From: Cadophora sp. MPI-SDFR-AT-0126
Lineage: Eukaryota; Ascomycota; Leotiomycetes; Helotiales; Ploettnerulaceae
DNA length: 64,000 nt
NCBI GenBank assembly: GCA_020747065.1
Contig: JAGMVK010000008.1
Location: forward strand, 1,612,001 to 1,676,000
Direction: 5' to 3'
Numbering within the stretch: the stretch's first letter is position 1; every line of letters begins with the position of its first letter. Both the position numbers and the translations under genes were made by a program. Positions 1 to 12,017 of the stretch are shown one piece after another. The notes beneath the pieces are model-generated. The model worked only from the letters and a program-made list of their open reading frames with translations. It was not told the origin of the DNA and did no database searches.

Positions 1-2131
1 TGTTGCAGTCTCAAAAGTAGCAACTGTAGACACAGAATCAGTACTCTCAGATCTGAAATGCCCCAAGGAAGCTCTTGCAGGTGGATCTGTGCTCCGTATT
101 GTCGGTCCTTGTACAGTCTCCACAGAATCCTCAGAGCTGAAGCTTCCAGTGCTGCCTCTTCGCTCCATTCTTTGCTGACTAATGGTTCCCATGGCGCTAT
201 GCAGGAAAAAATGCTCATAATCAAATGCGTCCTCCCGGTCCTCATGCGATATTGGAGTAGTTAGAGTATCATGGTATAATGAGGCGTCGCTCTCGTACTC
301 ATCGGCTTCTTCACGGTCGACCATTTCCTCAGTGTAATCATCCTCATACCCCTCCACAGGCTCGTCCTTCTGTTGCTCTTCAGCAATAACGTGCTCCTCC
401 TCTTCTTCGGGAATTCCAGGCTCATGGCTGTTGGTGTCTTCTTCGGCAACATAGCTGTGCTCATTGACATCTTCGTATACACTAGTAACATCCGAATCTG
501 CGTATTGAGGCGTGTCCGTCGTGATTGCGTGGACTGTGTCTCCTTGCTTTACTTCCTGGTCGCCGTTCACTGAACCCTTCCATGGAGGGGAAGCGACTCC
601 TGCATCAGCACTGAGCGGCTCGCCATAGTTTTTCGAGGTGGCGTACCACTGCTCAGCTGCTGTAAAGGGACTTGGCGTCCTGAGACTTTGCAAACTTCGT
701 CGTTTCATGGTATCATCCCGAGCCCGATCCCGCAAGACTGATAATCTGCCTTTCAAGTCAGACATCTGGTCCTTGAGGTCTCGCATCTGCATAGAAGATG
801 CCGATCGAGTTAGTCCTCGATGCTCGCCGTTAGGAGTTAAGTATCCGTCCACGCTGGATCTGATACTGGCTCTGTCTGCTTCAAAATCGGGAACATCATC
901 CTCGCCTAATGGCTCCAAAATTGCATGTGGAGGCGAAGTTCTGTTCAATGAGCCTGAAAATCCAGAGTAAGACACAAGCCGGACATCCTCTCGTGGTGTC
1001 TCTGGTGTTTTCACGAATGGCGGTGACCGTTTGCTCCCATCATTTCTTACATATCGAGCTGCTGCACTTGCTGATCGAACTGGGAAAGGAATTGGAAAGG
1101 GCGCCACTCGCTGAGGAGATAATGCTGAATTTTCGCTTCCAACTCTTGCATGTCTTGGGCTCGCTGCTGGCGATTCGGTAGGTGTATGCAATTGTCTTAC
1201 TTTCGAAGGTGGTACACCAAGTGCTGTTACCACTGCCTCTTCATGGGGAGATGGTGTCGATCGTGATAAAGGACTGCTGCTATGAATTGATGACAAGGAC
1301 CCAGAAGGGGTCGTATATAAGGAGCTTCGCGCGCGAGTGAGATTTCCTTCCATATTCTAAAACTGTGTCAATTCGATTCAAAAATGCAAAGCAATCCAAA
1401 CTCACGTTTAGTCTCTTCTTCGCGTTTAACAAGATTTGTTCCGCTCTTCTGCTCAAAGCTGCACTTGAGTTTCGGTCGTCCTCTGGTCCAGCACTGTGGT
1501 TTCTGGCAGCCAATCGCTGAGTCTCCGAGGCAATGACTTGCTCGCTATATGAGTCTGCAACACTCTCTTCGTCATCCCCTTGGAATACGCTATCGTCTAC
1601 GCTGACACCGTCATCAAAATCTTTGAAAAGCTCGGCGGCTTGGCCCTCTGATGTGATTGTGCTCGTCGACTCGATAGATATCTTCCTCTGGTGCGTTCCT
1701 GTCCTCGTCCGCTTCATTACCGCCGCATATCCCATTGTTGGACTTGACCCTAGAGGCGTATTATTTCCTGACGCTTGGTGCTGTTGTTGTAGTTGCTGTT
1801 GCTTGAGCAGTCTACGCTCCGCTGGACCTGGCAACTTACTCCGGCCCACTGTGCTTTCTGCCTCTGTAACCTCGCCGATGTCACTCAACATCGTGCCATT
1901 GCCATATATTATCGGTGTCGTTGGGGTCATGAGACCCATATGGGCATGTGGAGGGCCAATTGAGAAATGCATGTCGGTTTGCCTAGTATCATCCCAATCC
2001 CCGCTCGCAGACTCTGATCTATATTTGCCTCGAGGAGGTGAGGGGGTCGAATCGTATTCGCCGTAGGGGAGAATCATATCAGGATTCGTGAGGGTTGGCG
2101 ATGCCGGGAGGGGGATCGCTGAGTATGCCAT
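1..2131 (-). CDS. Large uncharacterised protein, C-terminus beyond window (partial)
   Basis: No family recognised. Two exons are visible: 2131-1406 and 1356 to the window edge, joined across a 49-nt intron with a GTGAGT donor and TTTTAG acceptor; the second exon stays open to base 1, giving at least 694 residues. The start is placed at the ATG opening MAYSAIPLPASP; an in-frame ATG at 2236 would add 35 unconvincing residues. The chain is Ser/Thr/Pro-rich with a Gln stretch near residue 120, an acidic segment, and a short predicted coiled coil (MQMRDLKDQMSDLKGRL) around residue 440. The C-terminal visible part is very acidic (EEEEEH, EDDYTEE). The composition suggests a scaffold or cytoskeleton-associated protein of filamentous ascomycetes, but that is a guess. 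The coding frame itself is well supported. Confidence 0.8.
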
Positions 2132-5026
2132 GGTCGTTGTCGTGCTGCTTCCCGTTTGCAAATGCATCTTCCCGTGAGCCCTAGGTAGAGAGCGGCTCTC
2201 AAATATGGGAGTGGCAGAGAGCAGGCGGTTGTGCAAATGGTGGATGCAACTGACCGTACGCCGTCGTCACTAGGCCAAAAAGTGTGGTGCTGGTGGTGTT
2301 GAGGTCCAGAAATAGTGTCCGGCAGATGTGGTCGCCGAGGAGCTTGGATGGATGTTGATTTCGAGGTCCTCCCGGTCTCGTCGCTTCATGTGAGAGAGGA
2401 AGTCGGTGATTGCAATTGAAGACGATGTCGACGTCGACGTCCAGATTAAGGAGATTCTGGACAATAGGAGATATGCGCGTGGTCGTTGGGAAACATGGTC
2501 ACCCTCGCGTTCGCATCAGAGTCTACATTAGTTGGGAAAAGTCAAATTTGACTACAAACAGGGCAGGTTGGCTGAGATGTCCGTGGCAGGGCCGGTTAGG
2601 ACAGGGCAAGCAAGACAAGACAAGACAAGACAGGGAGACCAACAGGGCATTAGCCTCCTGCACCTGTACCTGTACCTGTCCAGTAGTGAAGGTACCTACT
2701 GTATGTACCTGGACCGAGCACAGGCGGGCTTGATTTAGGGTCACTTACAGAAGCCGCCCAGAGGCTCCCACCTCTCACAGTGCTTCCGAAGCCTAAAAAC
2801 TCCCGGGCTAGACTACTCCCCCAACGGTGGTGACTAGGATCAGACAGGGGCCCTATCACATCGCTTACCACCCAAATCTCACGACCCACGCCCGGAGTGG
2901 CCACTTCCTGAGCCCCCTCGCGGGCTGCCAGAAGAATGCTTCGCTGTCAATGGTCAGCCGGATAAGCCGCTACCCCTGAGATGCTCATGATCTCTGCCAA
3001 TCAATACAGTACCACCGTCAATCAGCAAGTTTGATAATGGCGTACTGTATCATATCGACAGGAGGCATAAATTTGTCGAAGCCGATCTGGCTGATAACAG
3101 TCTTTTCCCCGGCAGATGAGTGACTTGAAGACTGACGAGATCGGGGTCACCCAGTTCCCCCTCGTCTGGCCAAGGATCCGGAAGATTAAAAGTCCTGTGC
3201 TCTCTGCCCTGAACCCGGGATGTCATGGATCTCCAGGACCACATAGCTGTCAATGCCATCAAGTGGAAAATTAGCCACCGGGACCCGAACTGGGGCCTGA
3301 TCTGCACGTCTGATGAGCTTTCCGCTTGTCTTTTCTGACTGGTGTCTTTTCGTCATTCAAGATTCACATAATCTCGTTGTTACATCTGTCACTTTCACAC
3401 ATGTTACACATCGGCAGCTCACCCCACGATTCCAGAGGCGAGAATAGCCTTGTCAACTTCAGACGGCGTCGTACAATATGACAACTCTCCTCTCACAAAA
3501 ACAGCACGATAACAAACACACAAGTGAACCAAGCCTATCAGTGGACCAAGTAAATTGACCTTATCCACAATCCACGCGAACATCGTCGGCTTCACTCCCC
3601 AAATACGTTCTAGGCTTCAGTGGAGCCGTGGTACGGTCCGCAGAAAAGCTGGTTAAGCTCAGGATGTTCCATATGTTTCCGAGACATTCATCAGGCGAGA
3701 CTTTTCAACAAGAATCAAATTCGTAACTAAATGCAAGGGACCGTTGTTTCTAGAGGCTCACAACGCTCCAAAAACCTCATTCAAGCGTTCTGAATAACGT
3801 TCATGTCTGTCTTATTGTCTGAATCTCTCGCTTGAATGCTTCGATACTTGTACAGTACATCCGCCCATCGACGGTGTCTTGAAGAGATGCGACAAGTGCT
3901 GTCTTTCTCAAAGTGAAGATAAGACGAGCCTCATTAATGCACTGTCCCCTAGCTTATTCTCTGGCTTTTCAATGCCTCTGCATTGTTATTTCTTCACTGA
4001 AACAAAGTCTATGCTTTTATTGAAGAAAATATCAGCATACTCCCTACTTAATATTTCGCCAACATTCTGCGTCGTCGCAAACAATAAACCCCCTGAGATT
4101 CGCTTGTGGCCAAAAGAAACCCCCGAACTCCGTGCATCAAAGTATTCCGGCTGGCTCTGGCAGACCACACAAACATGGGATCTCGATCAGGAAGTCTTGA
4201 AAGGTAACAAATCAGTGTCATCATCAGCAAGAATCAGATAATTGGATTACAGACACGAGAATCAAATTGAATAGATAATCATATAGTTCAGACACGGGTC
4301 TGCGAAGTTTGATTCAACTAGTTTATGGTCCTAACAAAGTAGCCAGACAATTCCTTTTCAGATGGCCAAGAGGCTCGCTTACAGACAGGAAAGCAAATGT
4401 ACTCTCAAGGCGAAGTTTAACACATTTTCATTCCAAGAACCTCATAACTTCAACGTGAGTTTACTCCTCTAGATACGCATCCATGCTCAGGTCGAATGCC
4501 GGCTATCGACCCCGACCGGCATAGCTTACCCGACCGCTTACCTGACCGGAAACCCAATGAACTCACTCCCACGACTGACCTACTTTCTGCTCAGCAGTTT
4601 CCACATTCGACTCGCCGATGCGCCAATGCCGTCGGACTTTCAAATTCTTTCCTGACTCACTCACGCCTCGGCATTTGCTCAGGCATCGGTCTTTTAAGTC
4701 GTGGGTGGGTAGAAACACCGTGGAAATTCGAACTCCGTGGGATGGGAACGTCGGCCTTGGATATAATATAAGAATGGAGGAGGACGACAGTTGCGTTCCT
4801 AGCTTATATCCACTTTCTACATAAACTAGCACAGCTCACTTCATTCAGTCTTTTCGTTCCTTCGTATCGCTTTTCTTGAAATTCTGTCATCTTAGTTGAC
4901 ATTCTGCACTCATATTTTTCTCATACTCGTCGATCCAAAGCTTCAAAGTTTGATCGGTTGACATAGATCAAGACTTAGATTTCTTCGACTTTCTCACATC
5001 CCCGACAATCCGCTAACCCGCTCACA
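2132..5026. other. Intergenic region of about 2.9 kb, divergent promoters, no gene seen
   Basis: No convincing exon was found on either strand. It holds the upstream region of the leftward gene, short low-complexity tracts near 2608-2680, an AT-richer middle (3.8-4.5 kb) and the promoter of the acetyltransferase gene, with a TATA-like ggatataatataag near 4757-4770 and a pyrimidine-rich leader. A 56-codon leftward frame (3356-3186) reads like protein but is too short to call. Confidence 0.5.
2608..2680. repeat. Short tandem tracts (AAGAC)n and (ACCTGT)n
   Basis: Two simple-sequence tracts lie close together in the noncoding region: repeated caagacaaga units at about 2608-2632 and a repeated acctgt unit at about 2660-2679. 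They look like ordinary microsatellites. Confidence 0.7.
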
Positions 5027-5993
5027 ATGGCGAACGACCAATTCGTCCTCTCGCCCGCGACCGTCGAGGACGTGCCAGGAATGGCAGATGTCTACCTCAC
5101 AGCCTTTGCCTCAGATGCATTCTCGTCATTTGCATTCCCACGATCCAAGATTAGCGATGTGGAGATGAAGCAGTGGTTGACGGTGCGCTTCACAAAAGTG
5201 ATTACCAAGAGACCAGAGGTCAGGACTTTTCCTCCTGATTCTCTACTTTTGTTCTTTCTTGTTCATCGTGTCATCGCTTAAAATGAATCTCAAATCTTCA
5301 TGAGATTGTATCTGGATAGTACTGTCTAAGTCTCCAATCTACATTTCAAGACTTTCGAACGTTGTGGTAGTTACGTACAGGATAAGCAACCATGTTAACA
5401 GCTCTCCAACAGATGCACACATTTAAAATGCTCGACACATCCACCAACAAGATCTGTGCATTTCTCCGCTGGAGTTTTCCTCACATGCTCAGCGACGAAG
5501 AGAAGGCCACGCGCGAAATCGAGCAAAAAGAGCGCGAGCAAGAGAAGGAGAAGACGGGCGTCGATCCAATGTGGCCAGTCGGTGCGAAGCTGGGAGCGTG
5601 CGATGCATTTTTCGGTGCTTTGGATAAGAAGAAGGCTTTATATGTGGATGATGGGGAGATGTATGGTATGTGACATTCATCCTCCCTCATTCAGGTTGCC
5701 GAAAAGGGTCGAGAGGATTACGGAACTAAAATCCCCAAGTCGCACACCTTCTAGCCACAGATCCATCTTACCAGCGCAAAGGCTTAGCCTCGAGACTTCT
5801 GAGTCACGTCCTGGCCATAGCGGATCAGGAGAAGCGAAAATGCTATATAGAAGCTACGAGAGCAGGTTATCCGGTCTACTTCAAATTGGGGTTTCGAGAA
5901 GTTGATACACTAGAGATAGATATGAAGGAGTGTGGAGGCGACTTTTTGGCGTTCAATACCCTGATGATCAGAGAGCCGCAGCCTATTTCTTAA
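5027..5993 (+). CDS. GNAT-family N-acetyltransferase
   Basis: Predicted acetyl-CoA-dependent N-acetyltransferase of unknown substrate, cytosolic (no signal peptide). Three exons: 5027-5218, 5413-5665 and 5740-5993, giving 232 residues. The first intron has a GTCAGG donor and CAACAG acceptor; the second has a GTATGT donor, an ACTAAAA branch site and a CCCAAG acceptor. The acetyl-CoA-binding motif A reads HLLATDPSYQRKGLASRLL (Q/R-x-x-G-x-A/G pattern), followed by a cysteine-containing beta strand (KCYIEA) and the terminal YFKLGFR typical of fungal GNATs. A charged insert (KATREIEQKEREQEKEK) lies between the N-terminal substrate domain and motif A, as in many ascomycete paralogues. The gene converges with the DNA polymerase gene about 350 bp downstream. 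Confidence 0.85.
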
Positions 5994-6339
5994 ACTAGAT
6001 GAGATTAGAAAGGAAAAGCAACGAGTCTGGAGGATGAATAGAAGCTTCCAGGCCCGTGAAGCGTAGACGTTCATCAAAAGGAAATCTCATGTAGAAAATC
6101 ATTGTTTACTGTAGCTTGCCGAGAAGCACTGGTCACGACCAGACGACCAGCCTCGGCAGAGTCGGAATGCAAATGCTCATTTGTCCATCCTAACCCGTAC
6201 CCCATATCCCAATGCAAGTCCCAATGCAGTTCCCAGTCCGCATCCCGTATCTCCGAACCCTTATCCCAATGCCCATAAAACCATGCTCAAACATTGGTCT
6301 ATACCCAGACTTCCGCCCAAACCACATTCAAGCACAAAA
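5994..6339. other. Convergent 3' region
   Basis: Between the acetyltransferase and DNA polymerase stop codons. It contains a degenerate run of tcccaatgc-like units (about 6207-6275) and no coding signal. Confidence 0.5.
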
Positions 6340-8961
6340 TCAATGGCAAATTCTCTCATGCGGTGGTCTCCACGGAACACCCAAAAGATCAAAGATCTTA
6401 CGCTCATCACCGCCCTCAACCAGTGTTCCTTGACTTAGCTTCTCACGACCAAAGGTTCGTAGAACATCCTTATACAAGCCCTTCTGATTCAACCGCATGT
6501 TCTTCTTACTCGCTAGCAAGCGGATACTACGATTGAAAATATCGTCTCCAGTGAAATACAGTAACGCAGCACCAAATTCCGTCTCTGGAACGACCAGGAA
6601 GTCAATGCGTCGCCAGAACGGATTTCCGGGGAGAACGCAAGCGCCGTGCCATTTAGAGCCAGTGGATGCTGGAACTGCGAGGGCAGCGACAAGAAATCCA
6701 TCACGGGTGAGGCGAGCGACAAGTGTCTCGAGGACGTGGAGTAGATCCCAGCTCGATCTGGTATGGCGTTTCGTGATGATGAAGTCGATGTCTCCTGATG
6801 AGTCGGCTCCGCGTCTGTAGCTGCCTCCGATAATAGCTTCGACATTAGGGTCGATTTCCGCAGCGATTTTCTTGACGATATCTCCAAGTGCAGTCACTTC
6901 TTCTCGGGGAATGCGGGTGTTGAAGTCATCGTAGTGCTCGATGCCGATGCGTTGATTTTTATGCAGATTGGGAAGAGCGAGGAGATCATCCAACGACTTG
7001 TACCCTGCCTGAATCCACTTGTGTGCTTGACTAAGTCCAACACCGTAAATTTTGAGAAATCGTGTTATGATCTTGTCGGTAGGATCAGCTAGAGCGTTAT
7101 CGAGTCTCCGTAAGTGTCCGGTGGTGCAAATCTCCTCTATCTTTCTCGCAATTCTCGTTCCGATGCGTGGCAGACGAATGGCATCTTCATAGCAGTCGAC
7201 CTTGACTTTCAGCTGCTTCAAAATTCCCACGGCTTGCTGGTATGCTCGTGTTCTCCATTGATCGCCTACTCGCTTGTAATGTTCGCCCATTTGTTCCAGG
7301 ATGTCAATGGTGTGCCGATTCGGATTGTCCTTATGTATCTTTCCAGTGCCACCGTACATACACGCAAAGGAGCCAAGTTCATTCTCGGCATATTTCCTAA
7401 ACTTACTCTTGTTCTTCTGCTTTTTTCTCCACTCTCGCTCATCATCTGAGCCACAGGAATCTTCCGTGCCATCTCGAGATGATAGACGATCGCTGTCTTC
7501 GTCGTCGTCTCTGAAGTCATCATCGTCGTCAAGAGGCAAATCTTTGGCCTTTCGGATCAAGTCGATATACTCATCAAGTACATCTCCTGTCTTGCTCATA
7601 TCGGGATCAGTAGGTGTATCCGGTCTTGGAGTTGCTGGAAGCTCGGTTTCTCGATGATAATGTTGCAGGAGTGAAATTCGAGAGGATGCGTCAACGGGTC
7701 CCTTATCCACACCTTGGGTTGAGGGCTGACTTTGAGACGGAGTGTCTTCAGGAGCCTCTTTGCCCTTTCTGGTCTTTGCATTCTTCGTCAATTGGAGAGA
7801 CTGCACTGAGGCTTGCGAGCTTGATGGTGATGGCGTGTGGCTTTCTGCTGCTCCAAGACGTCCTTTGACGATGTACTGTCTCTGCTCTGGTTCGAGAATG
7901 CGCTTGAAAGAGGCACAGTCGATAATGTATTGTTCAGTGACCAACACGACCCCTCTCGGTAGTTCGTCAAACTTGGTCTTCCGAGCAAACCACTCCATGA
8001 CCTGTTGGTAGGTGTACTTTTTATCGACGACAACATGAGTTATATCCGCTGTCCACTGAATTATAGTTAGTACGATTTCTCGGATATCGGACACTCGTAC
8101 GGATAGTTATGCTTGTTGAGCATCCAAAGGAGCGTTAAACGAAGATCGGAAATCTTCGCTCTACCTAGCACTTGCCATGAGTGGCCTACCGAGCAATTTG
8201 TATGAGAGAGAGCGCGTCTTCTAAGAATGAGCGCCAAAGAACTTACATTTTTGCTCCAGATAGCTCCGTATTCTCTAGCTTTGTTGATTCGCGCCTTCCG
8301 AATGCCATCAATATCATCATCAGGGATCCAGTAGATAGTCTTGCCATTGAAGACACGATCAGCTTCTCGAACCAACTTGACAACATCCTTCCTTGCAGGG
8401 ACCTTCGCGACTTTCTTCTTCGTAGCAGCCTTAGCAAGGCTCTCACCTTGTCTCTTTCCAAGCATTGCTGCGATACCTTTGCTGTTATTCATAACAACGG
8501 AGCCGATATTCGGAGTGAAGGCACTGCGCTCGGGAGCAGGGTTCGAAGTCGAAGTATCGCAAGGTGGGAGACTTCCGGATGGCGGGGTACTTATATCCTG
8601 AGACGAAATGTCGTGTCGAAGAAGCGAGGATTTGCGTCGAAGAAGGGCAGGTGGTGTTTCTTTCACTATGCGATCACTGGTGACTGGCGCCGATGTCGTC
8701 CGGTGAATTCCAGGCACCTTATTGAAGCTTGTCGCGAGCTGACTCCGTCTCTGAGAGCAGCGCGAGGCTAGAGATGTTGAGCTTGAAACTACTAGCGCTA
8801 ATTTGCTTTGTCTCCAGACTTCTCGGGCCTCGTTTGTATCGTTCTCATCGTCGGAGCTGTCATTCAGCGTGTACAGCTGCCGGAAGTACTCATCTTTCTC
8901 CTGTTGACAGCAAGTAAGCAAACATGTGGACACAGCTGCAGCCATGAAAATCACTGACCAT
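6340..8961 (-). CDS. pol4: DNA polymerase family X (Pol4 / lambda-type) with BRCT domain
   Basis: Nuclear gap-filling polymerase expected to act in non-homologous end joining and base excision repair. Main exons are 8900-8247 and 8055-6340. A first exon of only the ATG (8961-8959) followed by a 58-nt intron fits the frame; an unspliced start at 8954 is the alternative. About 790 residues. An N-terminal BRCT domain spans roughly residues 175-290 (GAIW, WTADITHVVVD). A variable acidic linker follows, then the 8-kDa lyase domain with its helix-hairpin-helix (IGTRIARKIEEI, candidate lyase Lys about 524). The polymerase domain has GGSYRRG near 630 and catalytic aspartates in SGDIDF (about 641 and 643) and RRIDF (about 704). 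The usual YFTGS motif reads YFTGDD here. Confidence 0.9.
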
Positions 8962-9641
8962 TATTCTTTTTTGCCATAAACAGGCTACATGTAAGCCCCT
9001 CAATGCAGTGACGAGGTAGTCTGCGACAAATGAAGATGCTCAATGGATGACGTTGATTGGTCGTTGTGGAGGCAACCGCTGAAGCGAGAGTCACGAGGTG
9101 AGCTTATTTCGACAAAACTCGCTCGATTTCAGGACGCTTGACTGCCTTTCAAGTCCACGGATTTTACTCTCATTTACGCTGTAGCCTTTGTCCTGTATCA
9201 GTCAGTAATCTGACGGTAAGATCTATTTTTGCGTTGGCCTGGCAGGTGCAATACTTGAGCACTGGGAACCATTACCCATCACATAATGGATTCCATTTGA
9301 GGGCGATTCAAAATCACAACGACTTCAGAGCAGGACCAATCCACTTCCCATATCTCGCAAATTGATTGATGCGGAATGGAGACTCAGAAACGCAGAGCAA
9401 GAGCAGGCTACCGAGGTCGAAGCGACAAGGCAGTCAATTTACGAAACAATTCAAAACATGCAAGCAAAGTTGCTCAAAACTCTCACATGAATGAGTGTTA
9501 TTCGGTCATGAACGGTCTTCATTGTCGAAGTAATAATACAGGCCCCTCTCATAATTCCTGCGCACTGGCCGTACTAACCTGTCACGTAGTAATCCATACC
9601 TTTCCAACTTCACAGAAGTGTCCATGTTATGCCCCTATGCT
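8962..9641. other. Intergenic region
   Basis: Promoter of the polymerase gene and 3' flank of the next leftward gene. No coding frame on either strand looks real. Confidence 0.5.
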
Positions 9642-11475
9642 TCAGACAGTAGACGTCCACTTAACCCTGCTTATGTCCGTTGGATTTCCCTTGAAGCCCT
9701 TGTAGGAAGCGAACATTCCATCGAAACCTAGCCCACTAACTTTCCGAACGGTTGCAAAGACTGGTTTGGGTAACTTCAAAGTAGGGATGCGAGGCGCTCG
9801 AGCCTGAGGTATCGGAGAAAATCTGCCTGGTGCTCTCCGCTACATGAATATTAGTAGTGTAGTCACAACTCCTGCGCTGGAATCTACTCACCCTGCGGCT
9901 GAAGATGTTCCATTTGTTATACCCATGGTCGGGCCAGTCGTCATCCACTCCATCCATGTTTAGATAATGACGAGTACGATCCGCGCTGTCGCCTTTGGGT
10001 CGAGCATTCTCTTGCTTTGAAGACAAACTATCTCCGGCAAAGCTTGGATGAGAGGATGTCCCACTCTTGTCGTAAACTCGAGACCTTGAATTTTTGGCTT
10101 GTGCAACATTACGTCTTTTTCTGACACACATGTATCCTTTGAGAAGCACCAGTAGAAAGATCGATGTCAGGAAGATGCCAAGTAGCGAATAGAAAATGAT
10201 CGACGCTTGGTGTGTCGATTCACATTGGTGCTGTGTTGTCGTGGTCGTGGCGTTGCACTTCTTAGGGAGAAGGACATCGGCAAATGCTACTCCCGGGGCA
10301 TGAGTGGGTTTGTTGTAAGTTTTATTGTTATTATTTGGATTGGAGTGTACTTGTTGAGGGACCTTTTCAGAGCGAGGGGAATGGTTTGGTTTCAATGTCG
10401 TTGGTCCATCTGCACGGTCATGGCTCCTCCAGTAAGCCGGGATATAGTGCTTTTCCTGTATTTGTGCAACACTTCCAACCGAAGTCCTCGCTACAACTGG
10501 CTTCTTATCAGGTACCTTCTTCCACTTCTTACACATACTACGGTAGTTCGTACAAATGTACACCCCGCAATTGCAGATCAATCTCCTGGGCACGAGCTCG
10601 GAACGATGTGCTTCGATCTGCTTACTGTTGGAGGAAATCGACACTGTTGACCGTCGCTTTTGAAGCTTCTCATTGGATGTAGACTCGGAGTGGGCAAGAA
10701 GCGCTTTTCTGTCTCCGAGAATGCCAGTATTTCTGACAACAGGTACGTTTGTGACTGGGCTGTCTCTGTTCGATCTCTTGGGCCGCGATCTCCAAGTTTT
10801 ACATCGGCCTGGATCGGTGTTGCAAATATCTGGTCCACAAAGACATTTCAGTCTTCTTAGAGTGATTCCAACGTAATGTGGTTCGGCTACTTCGTTACCT
10901 AGGCTATGAGCATTTGCAGGAGGCTTGGGTCTCTCGATGCCAGAGTTCATGCTCGTGTGTGGGTTGTCCGCAGTTTGTTGAACAGGCTTCGAGCCAGTAG
11001 GGTGTCCACTTGATTTGTCCTTCGAGGTATGAGAGCTGTGTTTATTAGGAGGTCCTCTATGTTCACTCCACTTCAGAAGATCTCGCTTGCCATGATGTTC
11101 ATCGGAGGTCGACTTATCAGATGTTTTATCACGCATGCCACAATAGTTCTGGTCTCTGCCACAAATTTGGGACCGAATCTTGTCGCTCGAGGAAGTCGTG
11201 GCACTAGTCTCTTGTTTCCTTTCTTCAACAATTCTCTCGGCTCCGGTGGGTTTCGTATGATGGCGGGGATGAAGACGATCGATGAATAATCTTTCGATAC
11301 CACTCGATGGATGCTCCGGGTCCAGAACTATTCTAATCTTCTGTCGATCTGCCATTGAACTTGGCATGGGGATCAGAGTCGAGGGAGACGGGCTCGATTT
11401 GCAAGGTGCTGATCGCGAGGCATGATAGACAATGACAAGCCCAAGAAGGATCAAAGCCAGAGCAACTTTCGCCAT
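9642..11475 (-). CDS. Single-pass membrane protein with duplicated four-cysteine module
   Basis: No known family recognised. Two exons: 11475-9893/2 and 9839-9642, separated by a 52-nt intron (GTGAGT donor, TACTAAT branch site, TGTAG acceptor); about 593 residues. Splicing replaces the unspliced tail with a basic, Pro-rich one (RIPTLKLPKPVFATVRKVSG). Residues 1-22 form a signal peptide or anchor (AKVALALILLGLVIVYH). A low-complexity ectodomain follows, with two copies of R-R-L-x-C-x-C-G-x-x-I-C-x6-C-K-x-W at about 207-228 and 297-318 and a half copy I-C-x6-C near 105-112. A transmembrane helix lies at about 424-446 (IIFYSLLGIFLTSIFLLVLL), followed by a basic stop-transfer (VRKRR) and a cytosolic tail of about 145 residues. 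Probably a type I surface protein. The start could also be the ATG at 11514. Confidence 0.7.
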
Positions 11476-12017
11476 TGAGAAATGAGGTCTTCGAAGATCG
11501 TACCGGTCAGGCATCTCGGGATCTGGAACGCGCTCTATACAAGCAGTCAGGGCATCAATTGGCAAGCCAGAAGAGGTGCTTACACTTTTGTGAACACAAA
11601 TATAATGCTTTGGAGAATGCCAACAATAGAAGATACTTGGAGCGGGATAGAATCGGCCTGGTTGTTGTCTAATGATGTGTTCCAAAATCGCATATAATCT
11701 GAATGATGGTCTGGGGATGGTGAAAGATCCACGTCCAGTGAGCGGGTGGATGTTGGCTAAAGAGGAGGATCGGAAACTGAAGTGGGAAAGAAGTGGGACC
11801 ATAACGAGTGCTTTCCAGTCATTGAAGGAAAGTCCTACTCCGAGTAGCTTCATGGTGTGGAAGAAGGCTGGTGTGATCAGAGAAAGGAAGGCGCGTTTTG
11901 AGGACGAGGAGCTAGAATGACATCCGTGGCTACATTATGTGCTTAATGTAATTTGGTCATTTCCGGGGCAGAGTTATGGCTGACAGACCTAACAATGCTA
12001 ATGCATTAATACACTGC
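11476..12017. other. Intergenic region
   Basis: Promoter of the membrane-protein gene. The frame upstream of 11475 stays open to 11853, so additional N-terminal sequence or a 5' intron (GTAAGC near 11580, TATAG near 11535) cannot be excluded. Confidence 0.4.

Noticed and set aside
3186..3356. Leftward 56-codon frame with a protein-like peptide (VRVPVANFPLDGIDSYVVLE)
   Set aside because: Too short, no splice partner and no recognised family; possible relic but not callable.
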